The position numbers and the translations under genes are program-made. A stretch of DNA of 64,000 nt from Burkholderiales bacterium (GTDB taxonomy: Bacteria; Pseudomonadota; Gammaproteobacteria; Burkholderiales; Burkholderiaceae_C): NCBI GenBank assembly GCA_021732385.1, contig JAKFVA010000012.1:31463-95462 (forward strand), read 5' to 3'. Under the pieces are notes generated by a model. The model searched no databases, had not been told where the DNA came from, and was given only the letters and a program-made list of their open reading frames with translations. Shown piece after piece: positions 52,916 through 64,000 of the stretch (the stretch's first letter is position 1; each line of letters begins with the position of its first letter).

Positions 52916-55549
52916 GTGGATCAAAGCCTGTCCGCCAATTACCGCCAGCAAAAAGCCCAGTTGCTGGCCATGCTGCGGCACCAGGGTGCCTCAACCCGGG
53001 GGGTGGCCGCCTTGCTACGCAAGCTCGCCCGCCTGGCTGACCAGACCCTGCAAAAAATCTGGCACCAGCACCAGTTTGCCGGCGATTTTTGCCTGCTGGC
53101 GGTGGGCGGCTACGGGCGCGCCGAGCTGTTTCCGCACTCCGATGTCGATGTATTGGTGCTGCTCCCGGCGCATGCCAGGCCCGACACGGATGCGCTGCTC
53201 AAGCGCAGGATAGAAAGCTTTATTGGGGCCTGCTGGGACGCCGGACTGGAACTGGGCTCCAGCGTGCGCAGCGTAGCCGACTGCGTGCATGAGGCCGGCA
53301 AAGATGTGACGGTACAAACCTCGCTGCTGGAGTCGCGCCTGGTGGCAGGCAACAAGACGCTGTACGGCGAATTTGCGCTGGCGTTTCACCGCATGCTCGA
53401 CCCCAAGGCGTTTTTGCTCGCTAAAACCCTGGAGCTGCGCCAACGCCATGCGCGCTTTGAAAACACGCCCTATTCGCTGGAGCCCAACTGCAAGGAATCC
53501 CCTGGTGGCCTGCGTGACCTGCAGATTATTTTGTGGGTGGCCAAAGCCGCCGGCCTGGGCAACAGCTGGAACGAACTCACCCGCACCGGCATTGCCACCG
53601 CGCTTGAAGTCCAGCAGATCAAGCGCAATGAGGCGCTGCTCAGCCTGATTCGCATCCGCCTGCACCTGATTGCCGGGCGGCGCGAAGACCGTCTGGTGTT
53701 CGATCTGCAAACCCAGGTAGCCGAATCGTTTGGTTACCCCAGCCAGACCGCCGATGGCGGCCGCACGCCCGTGCGCGCCAGCGAGCAGCTGATGCGCAGC
53801 TACTACTGGGCAGCCAAGGCGGTGACCCAGCTCAACCAGATTTTGCTGCTGAACATCCAGCAGCGGCTGAACCCCAGCAGCCATGAACTGCGCCCCATCA
53901 ACGCCCGCTTTTTTGACAAAGCTGGTCTGATTGAAGTTGCCAGCGATTACCTGTACGAGCGCGAGCCGCACGCCATTTTGGAAACCTTTTTGCTCTACCA
54001 GACCACGCCCGGTATTCAGGGCTTGTCGGCACGTACGCTGCGCGCGCTGTACAACGCCCGGCACGTGATGAATGGCAAGTTTCGCAATGACCCGGTCAAT
54101 CGGGCCACCTTCCGGCAAATTTTGCAGGAGCCGCGCGGCATTACCCACGCCATGCGCCTGATGAACCAGACTTCCGTGCTGGGCCGCTATTTGTGGGTGT
54201 TTCGGCGCATCGTGGGGCAAATGCAGCACGACCTGTTTCATGTGTACACGGTGGACCAGCATATTCTGATGGTGCTGCGCAATGTGCGGCGCTTCTTCAT
54301 GGCCGAGCATGCGCACGAATACCCGTTTTGCTCCCAGCTGGCCGCCGGCTGGGACAAGCCTTGGGTGCTGTACACCGCCGCACTGTTTCATGACATTGCC
54401 AAAGGCCGCGGTGGGGACCACTCTGACCTGGGCCGCGCCGAAGTACGGCGCTTTTGCAAACAGCACGGCCTGGACAATCCTGCCGGACGCGAAGACGCCC
54501 AGCTGGTTGAATTTTTGGTCGGTGAACACCTCACCATGAGCCGTATTGCGCAAAAGGAAGACCTGGGCAACCCCGAGGTAATAGCTGCTTTTGCTAAGCG
54601 CGTGGGCAACGAGCGCAACCTCACCGCGCTGTACCTGCTGACGGTGGCCGACATCCGCGGCACCAGCCCCAAGGTCTGGAACAACTGGAAAGGCAAGTTG
54701 CTGGAAGACCTGTACCGCTATACCCTGCGCACGCTGGGCGGCCGCGCGCCCGACCCGCTGGCCGAGGTGGAGTCGCGCAAGCGCGAGGCGCTGGTGCTGC
54801 TGGCCCTGCACTCTGCCCCGTATGAAGCGCACAAGGCACTGTGGGCCACGCTGGATGTGGGCTACTTCATGCGCCACGACGCCACCGACATTGCCTGGCA
54901 CACCAAGCACATCTCGCGGCATGTGAATTTCTGGCAAACCAACCCGCCCCATACCGGCGAGCGGCCCGAGGGTGCCACGCTGGTGCGCTCGCGCCTGTCG
55001 CCACTGGGTGAGGGCCTGCAGGTGCTGGTGTACACGCCCGACCAGAGCGATCTGTTTGTGCGCATCTGCGGCTACTTTGACCAGGCGGGTTTCAGCATTC
55101 TGGACGCCAAGATCCACACCACGAACAACGGTTACGCGCTGGACACATTCCAAGTGGTCAACGCCAATTTGCAGGATTACCACCACGAACTCAGCAGCAT
55201 GGTGGAAGCTGATTTACTGGCCTGCCTGCGCGCCGACGGACCGCTGCCCACCCCCAGCAAGGGCCGCGTGTCGCGCCGGGTAAAAAGCTTCCCCATGGTG
55301 CCTCGAATTGACTTGCAGCCCGATGAAAAAGCCCAGCGCTGGCTGCTCAGTATCTCTGCCAGCGACCGGGTGGGCCTGCTCTATTCTGTGGCCCGCGTGC
55401 TGGCCAAACACCAGCTCAATTTGCATCTGGCCAAAGTCACCACCCTGGGCGAGCGGGTGGAAGACACGTTTTTGATTGACGGTGCCGAGTTGCAGCACAA
55501 CCGGGCGCAGATTGACATTGAAACGGAGTTGCTGGCGGCGTTGGCCTGA
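52916..55549 (+). CDS. glnD: PII uridylyltransferase/uridylyl-removing enzyme
   Basis: 877 residues from a GTG at 52916, seven bases after the map stop; the open frame reaches back inside map, and no ATG is available nearby, so the start is not certain. Nucleotidyltransferase [17 protein letters not shown] (64-80), HD domain [17 protein letters not shown] near 489-505, and two C-terminal ACT domains (from about 700 and 808). It senses glutamine and uridylylates or deuridylylates PII to steer nitrogen metabolism. Confidence 0.96.
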   Translation: MDQSLSANYRQQKAQLLAMLRHQGASTRGVAALLRKLARLADQTLQKIWHQHQFAGDFCLLAVGGYGRAELFPHSDVDVLVLLPAHARPDTDALLKRRIESFIGACWDAGLELGSSVRSVADCVHEAGKDVTVQTSLLESRLVAGNKTLYGEFALAFHRMLDPKAFLLAKTLELRQRHARFENTPYSLEPNCKESPGGLRDLQIILWVAKAAGLGNSWNELTRTGIATALEVQQIKRNEALLSLIRIRLHLIAGRREDRLVFDLQTQVAESFGYPSQTADGGRTPVRASEQLMRSYYWAAKAVTQLNQILLLNIQQRLNPSSHELRPINARFFDKAGLIEVASDYLYEREPHAILETFLLYQTTPGIQGLSARTLRALYNARHVMNGKFRNDPVNRATFRQILQEPRGITHAMRLMNQTSVLGRYLWVFRRIVGQMQHDLFHVYTVDQHILMVLRNVRRFFMAEHAHEYPFCSQLAAGWDKPWVLYTAALFHDIAKGRGGDHSDLGRAEVRRFCKQHGLDNPAGREDAQLVEFLVGEHLTMSRIAQKEDLGNPEVIAAFAKRVGNERNLTALYLLTVADIRGTSPKVWNNWKGKLLEDLYRYTLRTLGGRAPDPLAEVESRKREALVLLALHSAPYEAHKALWATLDVGYFMRHDATDIAWHTKHISRHVNFWQTNPPHTGERPEGATLVRSRLSPLGEGLQVLVYTPDQSDLFVRICGYFDQAGFSILDAKIHTTNNGYALDTFQVVNANLQDYHHELSSMVEADLLACLRADGPLPTPSKGRVSRRVKSFPMVPRIDLQPDEKAQRWLLSISASDRVGLLYSVARVLAKHQLNLHLAKVTTLGERVEDTFLIDGAELQHNRAQIDIETELLAALA

Positions 55550-55555
55550 AGCAGA

Positions 55556-59310
<3,755 letters not shown>

Positions 59311-59314
<4 letters not shown>

Positions 59315-62300
59315 TGGGTAGTTTCAGCCAGGGACGACAGCGCAAACTCCATATCTACCGCCACAATGCGCGAAACGCCCTGCTCCTGCATCGTCACACC
59401 AATGAGCTGTTGTGCCATTTCCATGGCAATCTTGTTGTGGCTGATGAACAGGAACTGGGTTTCCTGCGACATGCGCGTCACCAGCTTGGCATAGCGTTCG
59501 GTATTGGCGTCGTCCAGCGGTGCATCGACTTCATCGAGCAGACAAAACGGCGCGGGGTTGAGCTGGAAGATGGCGAACACCAGCGCAATGGCGGTGAGCG
59601 CTTTTTCCCCGCCGGAGAGCAATTGGATGCTCTGGTTTTTCTTGCCTGGCGGCTGCGCCAGCACCTGCACACCGGAGTCCAGGATTTCAGCACCCGTCAT
59701 CACCAGGCTGGCCTGGCCGCCGCCAAACAGCTCGGGGAACATCTTGCCAAAGTGCTGGTTGACGGTTTCAAATGTGCTGCCCAGCAGGTCGCGGGTTTCC
59801 GCGTCGATCTTGCGAATGGCGTCTTGCAGCGTCGTCATGGCGGCCATCAAATCAGCGTTTTGCGCGTCCAGAAACTGCTTGCGTTCACGCGAGGTGGTGA
59901 GCTCATCGAGCGCCGCCAGATTGACCGCCCCCAATGCGGCAATGCCGCGCTGCAAGCGCTCAATGTCGGCCGCCAAGCTGCTCAATTTGACAGCGCCTTG
60001 CACTACCGACTCAGCCAATGCGGCTTCATCGGCCTTGGCCTCTTGTAAAAACTGCGCGAACTGCGCGCCACCCAGTTGCGCGGCTTGCGCCTTGAGCTGC
60101 CAGTCGGTCAGGCGCTGGCGCAGCGGGTCGAGTTCGCGCTCGAGCTGCAGGCGGCGCTCGTCGCTGGCGCGCAGCTTGGCGGTGAGGTCGTCGTATTCGC
60201 TGCGGCGTGCAGCCAGCGCGGACTCGCGCTCGGTCTTGATGGCCAGCGCATCCTGCAAGCCAGCCTGCGCAGCGCTGCTGGACAGGCGGGCCAGCTCGTC
60301 TTGCGCCTGCGCTTGGTCGGCTGCCAGGGTTTGCAGTTGCTGAGCGGCCATGTCCAGACTGCGCGCCAGTTCACTGCCGCGCGATTGCAGACTACGCAGC
60401 GCAAATTGCGCCTCTTGCGCCTGCTGCTCCAGCACGCGCTGCTGTTCGCGCGCCGCTTGCAGTTGGCGCTCAGCAGCTATGACGGCGTCGTCCAGGCTGG
60501 CGTGCTGCTCCTGGGTTTGTGCCAACTCCACATCGAGTGCTTCAAATTGGGTTTGCGCGCCCTCGCGGCGGGTTTGCAGGCTGGTTAACTGGCCGTCAAT
60601 ATCGGTCAATTCAGTGGCCAGTTGGCCGGCGCGGTCGCGCGTTTGCGCGGCCTGCTGGGCCAAACGCAGCACCTGCACTTGCAGGCTGTGGCTGGTGTTT
60701 TGCGCCTGCTGCGCATCACGACGCAAACCCACCAGGCGCTGGCTGGCTTCGTTGTAAACAGCCTCGGCGCGCACCAGCGCAGCGCGCGACTCTTCGGCCA
60801 TCAGGCTTTGGGCGCGGCATTGCTTGTCAAGATTTTCAATTTCCTGGGCGCGTGCCAGCAGGCCGGCCTGCTCGGAATCGGGGGCGTAAAAGCTCACGCT
60901 GTGGCGTGTCACCGCATGGCCTGCGGGCACGTAAATCGCTTCGCCGGGCTGCAATTTTTCGCGCAGTTGCAGGGCGTCGGCCAAGCTGGCTGCGCTGTAG
61001 CAGCCGTGCAGCCAATCAGAGAGAAGCGCTTTTTCGCCGGCGTCACTCAGGCGCAGGCGCTCGGCCAGGGTGGGCAGCGCAGCGTTGGCCACCGGGCCAG
61101 CGGCCAGCGGCAGCTTGAAAAACACCAGCTTGGCGGGCGGCGCGTCGCTGGCCTGCCTGGCAAAAGCCTGCACCTGCTCCAGTTGCGAGACTTCCAGTGC
61201 GCCCAGGCGCTCACGCAGCGCGCCCTCCAGCGCGTTTTCCCAACCGGGCTCGACATGAATGCGGCTCCACAACGCGGCCAGGTTCTCCAGCCCGTGTTTG
61301 GTCAGCCAGGGCTTGAGCTTGCCATCGGTCTTGACTTTGTCCTGCAGCGCCTTGAGGGCTTCGGCACGCGCTGACAAATCGGCGCGCTTGGCAGCCTCGG
61401 CATTGGCCGTTTGCTGCTGGGCGCGGCGTTGCTCATCGAGCTGCGGTAACTGCTCTTGCAGCTCCTGCACCTTGGCCTCGGCGCTGGCTTGGGTTTGCTG
61501 CGCATCGGCCAGTTGGGCTTGCAGGCTGCGCAGGTGCGCCTCATCGGGCGCAACCAGCGATTGCTGGTCTTTGGCCAGCCGCTCGTGGCGAGTTTGCAGG
61601 CTGCGCGACTGCTCGTCGATATGGCGCTGCTCGGTGGCCAGCACCTGGATTTTTTGCTGCACTTGGCTCACGGTGGCGCGCTGCGCATTGGCTTGGCCTT
61701 GAGCCGCCTGCAATTGCGCTTGCAGCTCGGGCAACTGCGCCGCGTGTTGCTGGCTTTGCACCACCACTTGGGCGCTGGCTGCTTGCGCTTGCGTGATTTC
61801 ACCCGCCAGCGTTTGGGTTTGGGCTGTGGCGTCAGCCTGGCGCTGCGCCCACTGCTGGCTTTGCGCCGCAAGCTGGGCCAAGCCTTGCTCCATGCGCTGG
61901 CGGCCCTCTTGCACAAAACGGATTTCGGCCTCCAGCCGCCCGACCTCGGCGCTGGCCTCATACAGCTTGCCCTGCAACTGGTTGACGCCATCGCCACTGG
62001 CGTAATGCGCTTGCCGCAAGGTTTGCAGGCCGCTCTCAATACTGCGTAAATCGGCCACGCGTGATTCAAGCTGGATGCTGGCCTGGGCATGCTCGGCCTG
62101 CAGGCGTTCGGCCTCTTTTTGCGCCTGCTCGCGCTTCAAGAACCACTGCTGCTGCTGCTTGAGGGTCAGTTCGGCGTTGAGCGCGTGGTAACTGGTGGCC
62201 ACCTCGGCCTGCGCCTCCAGCTTGTCCAGCGCGGCGCCCAGTTCGCGCAGAATGTCTTCCACGCGCGTCAGGTTTTCCTGCGTGTCGCTCAGGCGGCTTT

Positions 62301-62841
62301 CGGTTTCGCGGCGGCGCTCCTTGTATTTGGACACGCCAGCGGCTTCTTCCAGAAACAGCCGCAGCTCCTCGGGCTTGCTTTCAATGATGCGGCTGATGGT
62401 GCCCTGGCCAATGATGGCGTAGGCGCGCGGCCCCAGGCCCGTGCCCAGAAACACGTCCTGCACATCGCGGCGGCGCACCGGCTGGTTGTTGATGTAGTAG
62501 CTGCTGGTGCCGTCGCGCGTGAGCACGCGCTTGACAGCAATCTCGGCAAACTGGCTCCACTGGCCACCGGCGCGCTGGCTGGCGTTGTCAAACACCAGCT
62601 CTACCGAGGCGCGCGAGGCACTTTTGCGGCTGGTGGTGCCGTTGAAGATCACGTCCTGCATCGACTCGCCGCGCAGCTCGCTGGCGCGGCTCTCGCCCAG
62701 CACCCAACGCACCGCGTCCATGATGTTGGACTTGCCGCAGCCATTGGGGCCGACCACGCCGACCAGTTGACCGGGCAGCACGAACTGGGTGGCGTCGGCA
62801 AACGACTTGAAGCCTGATAACTTGATGGATTGGAGACGCAC
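59311..62841 (-). CDS. smc: chromosome segregation ATPase Smc
   Basis: 1176 residues, GTG start at 62841 (MRLQSIKLSGFKSFAD is the canonical N-terminus). Walker A GVVGPNGCGKSNIMDAV (about 28-44), two long Gln/Ala/Leu-rich coiled-coil arms (about 170-500 and 670-1000) around a hinge near 510-640, and C-terminal signature LLSGGEKALTAIALVF with Walker B FCLLDEVDAPLDDAN. Together with ScpAB it compacts and resolves chromosomes. No gene is supported in the 202 bases upstream. Confidence 0.97.
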
Positions 62842-63043
62842 CGTGATAAATCCGCAGGTCAGCCAGGCAGGCAGCTGACGCTGCGGCTGACTGGCCTTGG
62901 TAAACGCGTTGGCAAAGCGCCATGATACCGCGTGCGCCAGCGTTAACTGGCTATTGAAACCCCTCCAAATGACAGCACAAATGACACCAAATTAAATGGC
63001 ATTGGCTGTCAAAAATACGGGCCCTGGCACCAATTGAGCTGGC

Positions 63044-63718
63044 TCAGGCTGCCAGCGCATATTCCCCGCCTCGTGCCAGCGCCCGCTGGTAAGCCGGGCG
63101 GGCGTGAATGCGCTGCAAAAAGCCCATCAGACCGGGGCGGCTGGCGTTCAGGCCACCGCGTGCGGCCGCCGCCTCCACTACAAAGCTCAATTGAATGTCG
63201 GCAGCGCTGAAGTCGGCCCCGGCAAACCAGGTAGTTTTGCCAATTTCAGCTTCCAGGTAATTCAGGTGGCTGGTAATTTGCGGGGTGATGAACGCTTTTT
63301 TCACATTCGCTGAAATGGCCTTGGCAACCGGTTTGACAAAAAACGGCATTGGCGTGGTTTCAATCTTGTCAAACACCAGCTTGAGCAGCAAGGGCGACAT
63401 GGCGGAGCCCTCGGCGTAGTGCAGCCAGTAGGTGTAGCGCAGGCGCTCTGGCGTGCCGCGCTCGGGGGCCAGGCCCTTGCCTGCGCCGTAGCGGTCAACC
63501 AGGTATTCGGTGATGGCGCCGGATTCAGCCACCACCAGCGCACCGTCGGTCAGCACCGGCGATTTGCCCAGGGGGTGGATTTGCCGCAGTTCGGGCGGTG
63601 CCAGCATGGTTTTGGCATCGCGCTGGTAGTGTTTGATTTCGTAGGGCAAGCCCAGCTCTTCCAACAGCCAGAGCACCCGCTGCGAGCGGGAATTGTTGAG
63701 GTGGTGAACGGTGATCAT
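63044..63718 (-). CDS. glutathione S-transferase
   Basis: 224 residues from the ATG at 63718. Thioredoxin-like N-domain (ITVHHLNNSRSQRVLWLLEELGL; catalytic-type Ser/Asn near residue 8-10) and a helical C-domain with WFAGADFSAADIQLSFVVEA. Beta-class or YfcG/GstB-like cytosolic GST. The open frame runs another 31 codons upstream into repeat copy D, starting MRVALWFFT, but this is more likely chance. Confidence 0.93.
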   Translation of the reverse strand: MITVHHLNNSRSQRVLWLLEELGLPYEIKHYQRDAKTMLAPPELRQIHPLGKSPVLTDGALVVAESGAITEYLVDRYGAGKGLAPERGTPERLRYTYWLHYAEGSAMSPLLLKLVFDKIETTPMPFFVKPVAKAISANVKKAFITPQITSHLNYLEAEIGKTTWFAGADFSAADIQLSFVVEAAAARGGLNASRPGLMGFLQRIHARPAYQRALARGGEYALAA

Positions 63719-63783
63719 GGGTCGGCCCTGAAAAATGACGAATGTAGCGCACCGCAGCTGCGCTGGATTTGCTCTGTTAACGA

Positions 63784-64000
63784 TAGTAAAAAACCATAGC
63801 GCTACCCGCACGTTTGTATTGGTCTTGAGGCGCTTTAAGGCATCAAAAAATGGCCTAAAAGCTTAAAAAACAGCCCTAACGCACCCGCGGGCAGGCCAAA
63901 AGGCGGTTGGCGGGCCAAAAATCAAGAAAACAAGGCCTTTTTGAGGTGCCAAAAAGTGCTTTTATCCAATACTGGCGTGCGGGTAGCGCTCTACTTTTTT
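63784..64000. mobile_element. MITE-like terminal-inverted-repeat element, copy D (reaches window edge)
   Basis: The left end TAGTAAAAAACCATAGCGCT is followed by ACCCGCACG. The right end CGTGCGGGTAGCGCTCTACT is followed by TTTTT at the very end of the window; its outer boundary may lie just beyond. The subterminal TATTGG and CCAATA mirror each other. The interior carries stems of AAAAAATGGCC/GGCCTTTTT type. It is the cleanest left-hand copy of the four. No ORF is inside. Confidence 0.75.

Noticed and set aside
53572..54610. AGCTGCTTTTGCTAAGCGC-type stretch in glnD resembling the dispersed repeats
   Set aside because: The encoded [14 protein letters not shown] is a normal GlnD sequence, so the resemblance is probably chance.
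53015..55186. 723-codon open frame on the - strand opposite glnD
   Set aside because: Antisense shadow of glnD; the product is basic and has no recognisable motif.

Overview
The window looks like a chromosomal segment of a Burkholderiales bacterium, most likely a Comamonadaceae member of the Rhodoferax/Polaromonas type. The reasons are the high-GC coding sequence, the gene orders smc-zipA-ligA-def, msrB-yciB-bolA-ppiC and mltG-tmk-holB-pilZ-tatD, a single-chain PurL, and dispersed AT-rich repeats of a style I associate with that family. The lineage is inferred from gene order and protein sequence, not from an rRNA gene. I saw no rRNA, tRNA, CRISPR array, transposase or integrase gene.

Layout. 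1-1524 is an odd left edge: an unrecognised gene cut by the window, a short ORF ending in a prepilin-like motif, a 31-codon ORF, and an AT-rich ankyrin protein. 1521-6546 is housekeeping (tatD, pilZ, holB, tmk, mltG, divergent ygfZ). 6754-10884 holds two large membrane proteins, one of them an O-antigen ligase/PglL-type enzyme with TPRs. 11016-14193 holds a thioesterase-acetyltransferase fusion, an HSL-type esterase with a tiny secreted-peptide ORF coupled to it, and an iron alcohol dehydrogenase. 14320-19760 is a tight six-gene sugar cassette: an RfbH/E1-type 3-dehydrase, an SDR, a split transketolase, GtrA and a GtrB-like glycosyltransferase. 20021-22963 holds small metabolic and ribosome-rescue genes.

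23310-42214 is an almost unbroken minus-strand block for acyl-CoA metabolism. In transcription order it runs: acyl-CoA ligase, Liv-type ABC transporter (five genes), enoyl-CoA hydratase/3-hydroxyacyl-CoA dehydrogenase, thiolase, thioesterase, acyl-CoA dehydrogenase, a DUF922 protein, SDR, second thioesterase, NADPH oxidoreductase, fatty acid desaturase, GST-like protein, SDR. The simplest reading is uptake, activation and beta-oxidation of an aliphatic or acyl acid, with the Liv-type transporter importing that acid rather than amino acids.

42313-46054 carries selO, msrB, yciB, bolA and a parvulin. 46121-47397 carries two membrane proteins. 47794-55549 carries purL, map and glnD. 55556-62841 is def-ligA-zipA-smc on the minus strand, followed by a GST gene.

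Four copies of a roughly 220-bp terminal-inverted-repeat element (one truncated, one at the right edge) sit between genes. Other repeat-like sequences lie in frame inside ygfZ and purL. The most unusual gene set is the RfbH-split transketolase-GtrA/GT2 cassette, which may make and transfer a branched-chain deoxysugar.
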